This document shows, piece by piece, positions 1 through 12,759 of a stretch of DNA of 64,000 bases. The notes beneath the pieces are model-generated. The model was not told where the DNA came from. It made no database searches and saw only the letters and a list, made by a program, of their open reading frames with translations. Positions within the stretch are counted from its first letter, which is position 1. Each line of letters opens with the position of its first letter. The DNA comes from Macrobrachium rosenbergii (Eukaryota > Arthropoda > Malacostraca > Decapoda > Palaemonidae). Position numbers and translations under genes: made by a program. The stretch lies in NCBI RefSeq assembly GCF_040412425.1, contig NC_089756.1, positions 9,331,226 to 9,395,225 of the forward strand, read 5' to 3'.

Positions 1-170
1 TTGGGCTTTGGGCCGGTGTCCGCCCTTGTGTAGTCGTCGTCGCCGCTCGTGCGCCGTCGTCGTCTTCCGCCTCCTCTCTTGATCCTGGTCCTCCTCCTCC
101 TCCTCCAGCAGGAGTAGCTGAAGAAGAAGAAGAAGAAGAAGAAGAAGCAGCAGCCCCAGCACCAGCAAGC

Positions 171-707
171 ATGTCCCGCAAGTCAGGCTCGCGCTCCTCC
201 TCGAAGAAGTCGAAGAAGTCTGGAGGAGGAAGCAATGTCTTCGACATGTTCACGCAGAGGCAGGTGGCTGAGTTCAAGGAGGGCTTCCAGCTGATGGATC
301 GCGACAAGGACGGCGTCATCGGCAAGAGCGACCTGCGCGCCACCTTCGACGAGATCGGCCGCATCGCCACAGACCAGGAGCTCGACGACATGCTGGGCGA
401 CGCCCCAGGACCCATCAACTTCACCATGCTGCTCAACATGTTCGCCGAGAGACAGACGGGCGAATCCGACGACGACGACGTCGTGGCGAAAGCCTTCATG
501 GCCTTCGCCGACGATGCCGGCCTCATAGACTGTGATACCTTCCGCCACGCCCTCATGACCTGGGGCGACAAGTTCTCCTCGCAAGAGGCCGACGACGCCC
601 TCGACCAGATGGACATCGACGACGCAGGCAAGATCGACGTCAACGGCGTCATTCAGATGCTGACCGCCGGCGGTGGTGACGAGGCTGCAGCGGAGGAAAC
701 GGCCTAA
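171..707 (+). CDS. MLC2: Myosin regulatory light chain, muscle type
   Basis: A complete 178-residue EF-hand protein that binds the myosin heavy-chain neck and tunes contraction in the sarcomere. The N-terminus is Ser/Lys-rich (residues 2-17) and is followed by GSNVFDMF, where Ser21 aligns with the phosphorylatable serine of the family. The first EF-hand loop is canonical (D43, D45, D47, D54); later EF hands are degenerate, as is usual for regulatory light chains. The sequence is very close to penaeid shrimp MLC2, known as a food allergen, with scattered substitutions. The ATG at 171 gives the family N-terminus. The CDS is in one exon and is much richer in GC than its surroundings. A pyrimidine tract ending in AG at 106-107 could be a 3' splice site for a 5' UTR intron, so an upstream exon may lie outside the window. 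No poly(A) tract or flanking duplication marks it as a processed copy. Confidence 0.96.
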   Translation: MSRKSGSRSSSKKSKKSGGGSNVFDMFTQRQVAEFKEGFQLMDRDKDGVIGKSDLRATFDEIGRIATDQELDDMLGDAPGPINFTMLLNMFAERQTGESDDDDVVAKAFMAFADDAGLIDCDTFRHALMTWGDKFSSQEADDALDQMDIDDAGKIDVNGVIQMLTAGGGDEAAAEETA

Positions 708-1190
708 GCAATATTCTCATTTTCTTTCTTTTCTTTTATTCATCCATTTTAGCTTTATCTATTCTTTCTTAATCTGTTCGGCACCTTTCCCCTCCACCCC
801 TACCCCCCTTGCCTCCTTCGCTACCGTCCCCTCCCCTCCCCTCCCCTCTCCACTTCCTTTTCCTCTCATCCAAATTTTTCATCTCTTCTTCCAATCTGTT
901 TCCCGAGGAAAAAGACACGTCTACTACGGTTCTCCGTCAGCCGCCGCGTATCGAAGCCCACGACACCGCCAGAAGGAAGCGAAGAATGGCCGCTCAAACA
1001 ATAATCGTCACGAGAGTGAGAGATAAAAGAGAGACAAATTAAAAGATAAAAAAACAGGTGTTCACGAGACTTTTTTCTTCCAGAATAGTGCTACAACAGA
1101 ACGCAAAATGAGAACAGGAAAAAGCACAACATCTAGAACTAGTGTTATGAGTTCATTGTTGACCAAAAATGTCCATAAATAAAGTCTACG
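708..1190 (+). other. 3' UTR of the myosin light chain gene with poly(A) signal
   Basis: Pyrimidine-rich 3' UTR after the TAA stop. A canonical AATAAA lies at 1178-1183, about 470 bases after the stop, followed by TG-rich sequence (1185-1210). No other AATAAA occurs earlier in this stretch. The exact cleavage site cannot be placed from sequence alone. Confidence 0.7.
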
Positions 1191-1626
1191 TTGGTATATA
1201 TACGTGGCGTGATTATCTTTATAGCAGTTCCTTCAATGAATGTCTCATTCTGTCTGTTGCCGTTATCATTAGTACTGTTATTACTAGTTGAAACAGACTG
1301 GCGAAATGCAGGGCTGGTCCCAAGGATCTCTTTTCCAAGCTATTTAAATCTGGAGCAAGGCGAAGTTGAAGAAGTTGGACAGCCGAGCGGAAAGAGGCCA
1401 AAGAGATTATCTGGAAATTAAAAGATAGGAAGCACTGCAGCTGGGGTCTGAGAAGGGACTGCCAAGGTATACACATGGAGGGAAAAATCCTGATGTTTCT
1501 GTTGACGAAGGCCCCATGTACTGATGATTTTTGTTGAAAACAAATCGACCCAAAGTTCTAGTTTTCCCAGCGTTTTAGTTTTCCCGGGCGAGTCTGTCAA
1601 AATGGTATGACTTGAATTAAATTTGA

Positions 1627-1628
<2 letters not shown>

Positions 1629-1697
<69 letters not shown>
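1629..1697. repeat. (ATT)n microsatellite abutting a LINE tail
   Basis: About 23 perfect ATT units immediately precede the LINE tail at 1700. Read on the minus strand it is the terminal (AAT)n tail of that element. Confidence 0.9.
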
Positions 1698-1699
<2 letters not shown>

Positions 1700-1700
<1 letters not shown>

Positions 1701-2065
1701 TCAGAACATGAACCCTATTCATGTGGAACAAGCCCACAGGGAGCCATTGACTTGAAACTCAAGCTCCCAAAGAATATGGTCTTCATTTGAAAAAGTAACA
1801 GAAGGTGATGGGAAATACAGAAAGAGGGGATCATTTATTAGAAAAACAGATAAATTAACAAATAAATAAATAAATAAAACTGTAAGTAAAATATTAAAAT
1901 ACAAAGTGAATTCCATTAGGGTTGTAATGCATTGCATCTTTGCTTGAATTTCTGAAGTTCCAATTGCACGACATCTTCAGTAGGGAGGCTGTTTCGCAGT
2001 CCGATGGTGTGAGAAATAAAGGACCTCTGAAACTGAGGAACTGGGAAAGTCGGCATTGCAGTAGC
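1700..2065 (-). mobile_element. 5'-truncated non-LTR retrotransposon tail
   Basis: On the minus strand this matches the LINE tail at 15340-15690 (+). The shared parts are the motif encoding RSF-(x)n-RLWxSLP near 1950-2040 and the 3' UTR phrase around CCTGTGGGCTTGTTCC near 1720-1740. That motif is typical of the C-terminus of CR1/jockey/RTE-like reverse transcriptase proteins. Only the last few hundred bases remain, ending in (AAT)n. The frame is broken. Confidence 0.7.
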
Positions 2066-3410
2066 AAGGTTAAAGAAGTCGTAAATAACGTGATTTGGTA
2101 AACATATAACCTTTGATCAACCGGTTGGATGCAGCCGAATGAGGCATTACGAGACTTCGGTATCTTATCCCTCTAACATATAAATTTTGAAATCCAACTT
2201 TTATAAGTTACTGCAAGACAACTAAAACGAGAAATGACATACAAATATAATGATAATAATGATACATGTAATTCATATTAAAATGAACTCGGTGAAGGAA
2301 AGTCTTTGGAAAACTCCTTAATTTTCAGTTCATGAAAATGTTATTCGAGAAACTAGTGCTGTTTCTAAAGAGCATTCATGTGAAATATATCTTTTGAATG
2401 AGAGGGAATCTTATCTAGGTGAGGTCTCACAAATTTAGGCGTTTTCCAGCGACGTTAATTAACCAAGATCATTTGTAATATTAATTAACAGTCTCATAAT
2501 TTCTATACAACTTATTGTTTTCGCTGTCATTGCTGTAGCTTGCATGTTCTGGATTTCCAAATTACTGTTGGTCAGATACGATACAGACAAGTCTTATCAT
2601 TCCTTATGAGATTATCGAAAAAAGGTACATATATGGAAATATAGAAATATTACTTAAGAAATTTAGTAATTATTCGTGATTTATGAAATGCTGAGGCCGA
2701 TGGGACTGGCATTCAGATGCCTTTTACCCTAAACTTGAAGGAGACACGAACCAGAAAATGAAAGTATGATGTTAAGGCTTAACAGCTGATAACTATAAGC
2801 CGGCCTCGTAAACCGTTTAAAGATTCTAAGAATCAGGGGAAAACAGAAGTTGGGAGAGAATCACAAAGCTAGCGTAAACTGTACTAATATCCTTAAATAC
2901 AAAAATAATCATCGGATGTTACAGGCAGCAAAGATAAGAAGATAAGGGTAATAACATTGGTAGGAAGAAAGGAAGGAAGAAAGGAAGGAAGGAGTCTCTC
3001 GACTTCAAGATGAATTTGAAGGAGTATGAAATACTCTTTTTATTCTTAGTCAACATGGACAAAGAAGGCTCATCCTAACTGTAGGATAATTTTGGGGGGT
3101 AATGTATGGGCGATTGAAGGAAACCTTGAAGTATTGTGAAGTCATTCATTAATGTTGTTGGTTTTGTCTCGTGCAAAATGAGCAAGTAAGCTAGCATCCT
3201 CTCAATTGAAAGTCATTATACAGTATACGTAGCAAACGACAAAAGAAACTTATTAAAAAGCAAATAAAAAATAAATACTTGCAAATAACAATTATTAAGC
3301 TGGCCAGGAAAACTAAGCTACTGGTCGTTGGTAATTTAAAGTATATAGCATGAAAGTGCAGGATGCAAGCGAGTCATCGATGGTTCTGATTAAAAGAAAC
3401 TTTCTAATTC
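2066..3410. other. Non-coding AT-rich DNA, nothing recognised
   Basis: No ORF with recognisable protein, no RNA gene and no long repeat was seen. A short GGAA/GAAG-rich tract lies at 2963-2992. Confidence 0.6.
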
Positions 3411-3686
3411 AGTTCCCCACTACCTACCTCATAGGGGATTAGTAATGTCAGTGCATCTTATGCGGTGCACTATAGGCATTACTTAAGGTTCTTCACAACG
3501 TCACCCTTCGGCCCCTAACTGCAGCCCCTTTCATTCCTTTTACTGTACCTCCGTTCATATTCTCTTTCTTCCACATTACTTTCCACTCTCCAATAACAAT
3601 TTTTTCAACATTAATTTCTGCACTGAATGATTTCATAGGCCCCACCGCTTTATATTCCAGTTCAGTTCCCCATTACCTTCGCCAGT

Positions 3687-3689
<3 letters not shown>
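3411..3689. repeat. SINE-sized interspersed repeat, copy 1
   Basis: About 280 bp shared with 7390-7665. The common segments include GCGGTGCACT, GCATTACTT(A/G)AGG, CCCCTTTCATTC and TCATATTCTCTTTCT. The family resembles a dispersed repeat common in decapod genomic sequence (inference from memory). No clear Pol III box pair was seen, so SINE status is not proven. Confidence 0.6.
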
Positions 3690-3904
<215 letters not shown>

Positions 3905-4292
3905 TACAAGTAACAAAAGAGCCAGAATACCGATGGAATGTAAATGGAGTAGACAAATGATGCAAATAGCTTCTTCCACCGACCGCTAATATTTAACATC
4001 TCTGAATTGATTTGTGTTTCTGGGAAACACTGATACGTAGGAAGTCTAAGGATGTAAAAACATTTGATACTTCTGCCAATTTCGAAGATTTTTTTACCGA
4101 TAATTTTTTTTCTTGTCTGTGGTATTGGCTTCCGAGAGAAAAACAAGGTTTATTCTCTGGTGCAATCACTTACTAACAGCTAAAGATAATGCTCAACTCA
4201 ATGTCCACAAGATTAATAGATCATCGCTCCATAAATAAATCTACAATCCAAAATAAGTGAATAAGTTAATCCTGAGTATATTATTTATTATG

Positions 4293-4295
<3 letters not shown>

Positions 4296-4387
<92 letters not shown>

Positions 4388-4420
4388 CACAGTATGTGTG
4401 TGTACATAAGTACACACACA

Positions 4421-4476
<56 letters not shown>

Positions 4477-4483
4477 CATACAT

Positions 4484-4514
<31 letters not shown>
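4296..4514. repeat. Compound (TA)n/(CATA)n/(CA)n microsatellite
   Basis: (TA)n at 4296-4383, mixed TG/CA at 4384-4422, (TA)n at 4423-4471, (CATA)n to about 4500, then (CA)n. All reading frames through it are artefacts of the repeat. Confidence 0.95.
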
Positions 4515-4838
4515 TTATATGTTTGTGTGCATTTAAATTGTATTTTGCTGAGCACACGCCGATGAAAAAAGAATCAAGAATGATTTACAAGGACACTGTA
4601 TCACAGGTAGAAAATAAATTAATAAAACAATATTTTTAATCGCTCGCCAAAGGTAACAAACACCAATTAATTAATTCTGTGACGGCATCGCACCTCAGGT
4701 TAGGAGGCATTCAAGCAGGCAAGAAGTGTTTACCTGTGTTTGGGAATACGAAAGATATTAATGGGAACATTGGCCGAGAATAAAATCAGTTTGAATACCT
4801 TGAGCGAAAATAAAATAGGGAAAATTTAGTAAATAAAT

Positions 4839-4841
<3 letters not shown>

Positions 4842-4890
<49 letters not shown>
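4842..4890. repeat. (ACT)n microsatellite
   Basis: About 16 perfect trinucleotide units. Confidence 0.95.
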
Positions 4891-4891
<1 letters not shown>

Positions 4892-5282
4892 ACTAAGAAT
4901 TCTCTTAGTGGCAATAAAAAACTCTACATCGTGTAGAAAAACAAAGGCTTCAGAATCTCTGAAGGTAATCCCAGAAGATATACTGACGGTAGGGATGTTT
5001 CTCCCACAAACTTCTACAAAAAAAATACGAGGAGTCATTACACATTTTCTCATGCTAGAATACCACTCGGTGATAAGAGTTTCGGTAGAAACTGGCTACC
5101 CACTTGGAGAATGAAGACTTGATGGCATAGGTCTTTAAGAATGCAAACATAGTGCAATGCTTGCCAGTGATGTGTATGAGCATCTGATGCTGGATATTAA
5201 ACTTCCTCTTGCCTTCTTAGGCAACATGGGTCGGAATACTCATTATTAATCAGGAGAGGAACAGATGTGTTATTAATATTAT

Positions 5283-5475
5283 CGTTCAGAGGATGAACCC
5301 TGCTCATATGGAACAAGCCCACAGGGGCCATTGACTTGAAACTCAAGCTTCCAAAGAGAAGGTATATATACAGAAAGAAGAGATCTCACCTATTAATAAG
5401 AAAAAAATAGATTAATGAATACATAAACATGTATTAAAATGCAAGGAGAATAGATATGTTATAGTAAGATTGTGA
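5283..5475 (-). mobile_element. Short LINE tail fragment, same family as 1700-2065
   Basis: The phrases GGAACAAGCCCACAGGG and GCCATTGACTTGAAACTCAAG repeat the copy at 1700 almost exactly. The outer side again carries ATT-rich sequence (5265-5285). Only the terminal 3' UTR remains. Confidence 0.7.
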
Positions 5476-5532
5476 AACCAGGGATTTCAGGAAATCCCTG
5501 AAATTTTCTGGGAATTCGTGAAATCATCAGTT

Positions 5533-5700
5533 CATTTAGGGACATTGATCCCCGGGGGCTAGTACTAAACACGGTGAAACGGTGATTCATCTACACTGTT
5601 TCGCCATGTTTAGTGCTAGCCCCTCGGGGATAAAATGTGTTTCGCCGTGTTTAGTACTAGGCCCTCGGGGATCAAATGTCCCTAATGCACTTTATGGTAG
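5533..5700. mobile_element. Foldback/MITE-like palindromic element, copy 1
   Basis: Inverted-repeat element. The left end reads AGGGACATTGATCCCCGGGG followed by a CTAGTACTAAACACGG segment; the right end carries the reverse complement (TGTTTAGTACTAG, then CTCGGGGATCAAATGTCCCT). A second inward copy of the CGCCATGTTTAGTGCTAGCC arm at 5599-5630 makes the right side duplicated. No coding sequence. A related copy is at 55775-55965. Confidence 0.7.
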
Positions 5701-6067
5701 TAATGCAAACGAAGGAGGTTGGCTGTGAAACCTTATAATGCCCGAATTCAACCAGATTTACGAAACATAAAAATTATGCATCAGGCAGTGAGATAAAGAT
5801 ACGTTGATTATAATCTTAAAAAAATAATATTAACCGTCTCAACATTGCTGGTAAATTTATGAGAAACAAAGGGCGGTGTTATTGAACAAGAAATATTCTT
5901 TTTTATATTAATGGTGGTTTTAAGAGTGTATCATGTTCAATCAGAGATAACCAAAGAAAATTGTAAAACTTTTTCGCCTTTAAGATTTGGAACAATGGTG
6001 AGGCAAACGAAGATGTGTTCTGTAAAGTGATGAAATTATTTCCCAAAGACGAGCAGACGACATAAGG
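5701..6067. other. Non-coding, nothing recognised
   Basis: AT-rich sequence without ORFs or repeats that I can match elsewhere in the window. Confidence 0.5.

Positions 6068-6116
<49 letters not shown>
6068..6116. repeat. (TTA)n microsatellite
   Basis: About 15 ATT/TTA units. Confidence 0.9.
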
Positions 6117-6117
<1 letters not shown>

Positions 6118-6334
6118 ATGTTAGGACATTTTTAAAAGCTTAATAGTAACAGGGTAACTGCAAGGTTTTGTTGTCTATGTCAACAATTTTTGGCTTAGAC
6201 AAAATAGTGACGAAATAGTAAATAATCATCAGGTACTGTGTCTCTTTCCCTTGCTGTTCAGGGATGCATTGTTACTTGGTAAAAAAGAAATTACGGATTT
6301 ACTAACGTTTCAAAATCCGGTTTTTTTTTCATGA

Positions 6335-6530
6335 TCTCTCAGTATTCCCACAAAAAATTGTAACAAGATCTTCCAAAATTCACAACAAAATTTCAACACG
6401 ATCTTCCAAAATTCCCAAAAAGAATTGTAACAAGGTCTCTCAAAATTCACACAAAAATCGTAACTATCTTTCAAAATTCACAAAAAATTTGTAACAAGAT
6501 CTCACAAAATTGACAAAAAAGTTTTATGAA
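6335..6530. repeat. Imperfect minisatellite, about 40-bp unit
   Basis: About five degenerate copies of a unit containing ATTGTAACAAGATCTTCCAA followed by AATTCACA. Unit length varies through small deletions. Confidence 0.75.
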
Positions 6531-6869
6531 CTCAACTGAGATCGAAGATCGTTTCTGAAGTCATTTTCTGAACAACTTAAGCCCTTTTTATCAGCTCTGT
6601 CAGATTCCACTCATTTGCAGACGAGCTGATTTGAGAAAGCTACTGTGAAGGATGGAATAATCAGCGCCATTTACAGGACAAGGAGGTGAGCAGAAATTGA
6701 CATTTCAGCTAAACAGAAAAGGCAAATGGGTTTAAACAAAGCTAGACATATGACTTAAATACAAATAAGCAACTGAGTTAGAAGAAAACTTGTAAAGTTA
6801 AAAAGTGATGCAAAATTTTAATGCAGCACTCCGTAAGGGGGTTGTATGTGTATATATACAGCATATATG

Positions 6870-6872
<3 letters not shown>

Positions 6873-6957
<85 letters not shown>
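6873..6957. repeat. (TA)n microsatellite
   Basis: About 42 TA units, flanked by degenerate TATG/TATACA sequence on both sides. Confidence 0.95.
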
Positions 6958-6960
<3 letters not shown>

Positions 6961-7389
6961 GTATATGTATATATACACACATTTATATACATATAAAATT
7001 TATATATGCATATGATATAAACACATGTATACAGTCTATATTTCATCCCGTATACACAGAAGCACACGCATATAGCTAACTGGAGTGAGTCATTCCGCGA
7101 GTGCCTTTGAAGGCAGCATTATAGTTTATTTCATGGCCTTTATCGCGCGGGCATTCCTTTCTCCTTCTCTTGTGTGTATGTGTCTGTGTATGTATGTATG
7201 TATGTGTGTGTGTCTCTGGCGTTCCCCCAGAGTCTAAAATTAATCAGAGGGGAGTAAACAGCTTCGAGTCCGACTCGGTCTCTGAAACGAGATGCCGAAC
7301 AACGAGTTGTAAATTTCGTATTTTGTGAGGAAAGTTTTCTGCACCTGTAACGCGACGCTTTCCTCCGGCTTATTTTTATCTTCATGGTC

Positions 7390-7665
7390 CCTGTCCCGTA
7401 GGGGGGTTGTGCCATGAGTGCACCTGTCGCGGTGCACTGTAAGCATTACTTGAGGATCTGTGCACAGTCCTTTCGCTCGCTAGCTGCAACCCCTTTCATT
7501 CGTTTTCCTATACCTCTGTTCATATTCTCTTTCTCTCATCGTACTTTCCACCCTCTCTTAACAAGTGTTTCAACAATATTTTCAGAGATGGATGACATCA
7601 TTGTTCCTAGTGCTTGGCCTTTGGCTTACATCTTATGTTCCAATTCCATTTAGGGTCGCAGAAGA
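7390..7665. repeat. SINE-sized interspersed repeat, copy 2
   Basis: Same orientation and family as 3411-3689. It ends about 200 bp before the truncated Penelope-like element. Confidence 0.6.
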
Positions 7666-7865
7666 AAGGTTTTTCATTGTTATTTTTCTGGGGACAGGTT
7701 TTTAATTTTGGTTATGTTTTCCTTTCTCGACAGTTGCATTCTTATCCATTTTATTGTTTTGTTCCACCTGAAAATGATTATTTCTCAAGAGTGTCATTCT
7801 TACCATAATCGTCTTAACCTACTTATTAGCCAATTGCTCTCGTTTATTACCTGTCATCCATAGGA

Positions 7866-9412
7866 AAAAGCTTATGTAAAATAATATCAATGCTTGCCCC
7901 CTTGGACGAAAATTCTTGCAGCCTTAAGAATTCATATGAGTTCAAAAATACTATTATTGCTCAGGACTCGGATCTTGTTATGGTAAGCTTCGATGTCGAG
8001 TCTTTATTTACGAATGTACCTGTACAGCAGACCACTGATATTATTTTACATAAGCTTTTTCCTATGGATGAGTCTCGTTTTAATGGGCTTTTCAAGAAAC
8101 TTTTAGATTTAGCGGTGCTGGACACCGTTTTTGATTTTAATGGTTGCTCTTACTCGCAAATTGATGGTATAGCTATGGGCTCTCCACTTGGACCCATCTT
8201 CGCCGGTATCTTCATGCGCTCGCTGGAAGAGTATATGCTTGATACTTGCCTTCTTAGTTACCATCCACTATTTTATAAGCGGCATGTGGACGACACATTT
8301 GCTCTTTTTAGAAGTCAGTTTGACGCCGAGAGGTTTTTAGCTTTCATTAATTCATTTCATCCTAATATTAAATTTACTATTGAACACGAGACTGACAACC
8401 AGTTGCATTTTTTAGATATTTTAATAATACGATCCCATCAAGGCTTCTCTACTTCTGTTTTTAGAAAAAAGACATTTACTGGTCTTGGTACAAATTTTTA
8501 TAGTTTTTGTTCTTTTGATTTTAAGATTAATTCCGTATTAACCATGCTTCACCGAGCCTTTGCTTTATCCTCTAGTTGGCAAGCTTTCCACAATGAAATC
8601 ACGTTCCTGCAAAAATACTTTAACAACAACTGCTTCCCCACCCACTTATTCTTTAAACATGTCTCCAAATTTTTAAATAATATTTTTGTTCCACGTCATC
8701 CTTCTCCTCACGTTCCTAAACTACCTTTCTATTCCAGTCTTCCTTATATTCACGACACAGTCTTTTATAAAGAACTCCGATCCCTAATATCCCGTCATCT
8801 CCCTGCCGTGAAAATCAAAATTATACCCACAAACCCACTGAATATCGGTAGCCTTTTCAGCTTCAAAGACCGTTTGGATCCTTTAATGACCTCTTGTGTT
8901 ATTTATAAGTTTACTAGTCCTCGATGTAATCGAGGAACCTATAATGGATATACACGTAGGTTACTTAAAGTCCGAATCGACAGTCATAGAGCTGTCAGCT
9001 ATAGAACTGGCACTAAACTTTCAAGTCCCGAATTTTCCAACATAAGGGATCATGCCGAGAAATGCCAACATTCTATTCAGTACAAAGACTTCAAGGTTTT
9101 GGGCAGAGCCTCTAATCGCACACTTTTAACAATCAATGAATCATTGTTTATTAAAAAACTGGTCCCCACACTGAACACCCATGCCACGTCTACACCTCTT
9201 TATCTCTCGTGAACTGTTTACTTTTTTCGTCAGTCCTTCCTCTGCCTCCATACTCAACGGTTGGTCCTAATTCATATCTTTAACTTTGCTTGTTTTAATG
9301 TAATTTATATTGTGTATTTTAATATTTGTCACTTAAATTTATTGTACTAATTAGGTATTATTACTTGTAGCTTGAAAATGATGCCTGCTGGTTGGCCTTG
9401 AAACGTTGAAGT
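7866..9412 (+). mobile_element. Penelope-like retroelement (PLE), 5'-truncated
   Basis: Contains one long RT plus GIY-YIG frame (7890-9212) and a 3' UTR that stops just before the (TA)n array at 9466. The N-terminal part expected upstream of RT motif A is missing, so the element is truncated near 7866-7890. A short segment near 9383-9412 (TGATG, a possible GCC/GGC pairing, then GAAAC) resembles a decayed hammerhead ribozyme core, which PLEs of this type often carry. Confidence 0.85.
7890..9212 (+). CDS. PLE reverse transcriptase with C-terminal GIY-YIG endonuclease, N-truncated
   Basis: A 440-residue open frame without internal stops. RT motifs in order: motif A VSFDVESLF (32-40), motif B GIAMGSPLGP (93-102), motif C HVDD (132-135; the family usually has YVDD) and LHFLDILI (172-179). 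The C-terminal domain has VIY (337-339) and YNG (351-353) at GIY-YIG spacing, a conserved-looking R357/R358 region, E417 in the catalytic-glutamate position, and C336, C346, H388, C392 and H394 as candidate zinc ligands. This domain order defines the GIY-YIG class of Penelope elements. The ATG at 7890 is only the first Met after truncation, not an authentic start. The Tyr-to-His change in motif C probably makes it inactive even though the frame is open. Confidence 0.88.
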   Translation: MLAPLDENSCSLKNSYEFKNTIIAQDSDLVMVSFDVESLFTNVPVQQTTDIILHKLFPMDESRFNGLFKKLLDLAVLDTVFDFNGCSYSQIDGIAMGSPLGPIFAGIFMRSLEEYMLDTCLLSYHPLFYKRHVDDTFALFRSQFDAERFLAFINSFHPNIKFTIEHETDNQLHFLDILIIRSHQGFSTSVFRKKTFTGLGTNFYSFCSFDFKINSVLTMLHRAFALSSSWQAFHNEITFLQKYFNNNCFPTHLFFKHVSKFLNNIFVPRHPSPHVPKLPFYSSLPYIHDTVFYKELRSLISRHLPAVKIKIIPTNPLNIGSLFSFKDRLDPLMTSCVIYKFTSPRCNRGTYNGYTRRLLKVRIDSHRAVSYRTGTKLSSPEFSNIRDHAEKCQHSIQYKDFKVLGRASNRTLLTINESLFIKKLVPTLNTHATSTPLYLS

Positions 9413-9462
9413 TGAATAAATATGACTTTCTTGACCTGTTGCTGTGCTTCCCCTGCCGTCAT

Positions 9463-9465
<3 letters not shown>

Positions 9466-9554
<89 letters not shown>

Positions 9555-9646
9555 CATATATATAGATATATATGTACATACACATATATAGGTATATATA
9601 GATATATATATATACATACATACATGTAATATATATATTATGTATG

Positions 9647-9705
<59 letters not shown>
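9466..9705. repeat. (TA)n array with TATG/TACA interruptions
   Basis: Pure TA blocks at 9466-9541 and 9646-9702 with degenerate TA-rich sequence between them. Confidence 0.95.
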
Positions 9706-9709
<4 letters not shown>

Positions 9710-9998
9710 CACTGTATACTCCCAATTTCCAGTCCTTAAAATCAGCTACACTTAAAACCCATTTACCTCCCTCAGTCGTGCTTTGTAGCGATCAACATTC
9801 ACCTTAAAAATTACTAGTATTCTCTAGTTTAATATAATCCCTCCCTCCTGATGCCAGCGTCAAAGACGTCCGATAAACAATAAACAGATCATTAAATCTC
9901 TGCGTGATGTAAGTGAGGCCGTGAATTACTTAGGAAGACAGTAGTGAGAGTTCAACTCCGAAGCAGTAGCGCTATGCTGGGCTGTAAGGGGAGTACCT

Positions 9999-9999
<1 letters not shown>

Positions 10000-10092
<93 letters not shown>
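10000..10092. repeat. (TA)n microsatellite, left border of an AT-rich repeat
   Basis: About 45 TA units directly before the interspersed repeat at 10093. Confidence 0.95.
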
Positions 10093-11744
<1,652 letters not shown>

Positions 11745-11747
<3 letters not shown>

Positions 11748-12648
11748 ATTCTAATAACCACAATGCCCTCTTAACTTCTCGAATTCTTCGCTTTTTGGAT
11801 ATGCTTGTAACTACGAAGCCGAAAATATCCAGACGGAAGAAATTGAAGAGCCTGTGAATAGCGGTCGTGAGAATCGAACCCGCGTTACCATATTCACAAG
11901 GAGGTCACGTTGCCGACCTGGCTACGAGAAGGATAAAAGTCTATCGCCTCTCGTACATACATATACCTGTCGTTTTCAGATATATTTTGTTAGAGCTGGA
12001 ATAGACCCATCCTCACCATCGTAGCCAAGCGGGCAATCGTTTTTATTGCTTTTGGGCTGAAATATATATGTAGAATCTACTGGTCACTTTGGACAATGTA
12101 ATTCTAATAGACAATGCCCTCTTAACTTCTCGATTCTTCGCTTTTTGGATATGCTTGTAACTATTATCAGACGGAAAAAGAGCCTGTGAATAAAAACGAG
12201 AATCGAACCCGCGTTACCATATTCACAAGGAGGTCACGTTGCCGACCTGGCTACGAGAGGATAAAGTCTATCGCCTCTCGTACATGGCATATACCTGTCG
12301 TTTTCAGATATATTTTGCTGGAATAGACCCATCCTCACCATCAAAAATATTTTTATTGCTGAAAACGAATCTACTGGTGTGTCTGGTATGTATGTACGAG
12401 AGGCGATAGACTTTTATCCTTCTCGTGAGCCAGGTCGGCAACGTGATCCTTCCGTAGCCAGGTGGTTGAATATGGTAACGCGGGTTCGATTCTCGCGACC
12501 GCTATTCACAGGCTCTTCAATTTCTTCCGTCTGGATATTTTCGGCTTCGTAGTTACAAGCATATCCAAAAAGCGCGAAGAATTCGAGAAGTTAAGAGGGC
12601 ATTGTGGCTATTAGAATTACATATGTGTCTGGTAAAAGTGACCAGTAG

Positions 12649-12649
<1 letters not shown>
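11745..12649. mobile_element. Triplicated tRNA-like repeat (two direct units, one inverted)
   Basis: Three copies of one unit of about 280-350 bp: 11749-12097 and 12098-12375 in the same direction, and 12380-12649 inverted. Each carries a tRNA-like module with a perfect B-box GGTTCGATTC (plus-strand copy at 12483-12492; the other two on the minus strand) and an A-box-like TAGCCAGGTGG (12457-12467). Flanking phrases such as GGCGATAGACTTT and GCATATCCAAAAAGC repeat in all copies. The block is bounded by (TA)n on both sides. This looks like tRNA-derived SINE material rather than functional tRNA genes, since no acceptor-stem pairing was found. Confidence 0.7.

Positions 12650-12733
<84 letters not shown>
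12650..12733. repeat. (TA)n microsatellite
   Basis: About 42 TA units. Confidence 0.95.
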
Positions 12734-12735
<2 letters not shown>

Positions 12736-12759
12736 CAACAAATCACTAGATACGTGTGA

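Noticed and set aside
183..584. 133-codon minus-strand frame opposite the myosin light chain
   Set aside because: It is the antisense shadow of a GC-rich, codon-biased gene and has no recognisable motif.
12418..12512. Possible tRNA gene with good A and B boxes
   Set aside because: No acceptor-stem pairing or clear anticodon arm, and it lies in a threefold repeat, so it is better explained as tRNA-derived SINE material.
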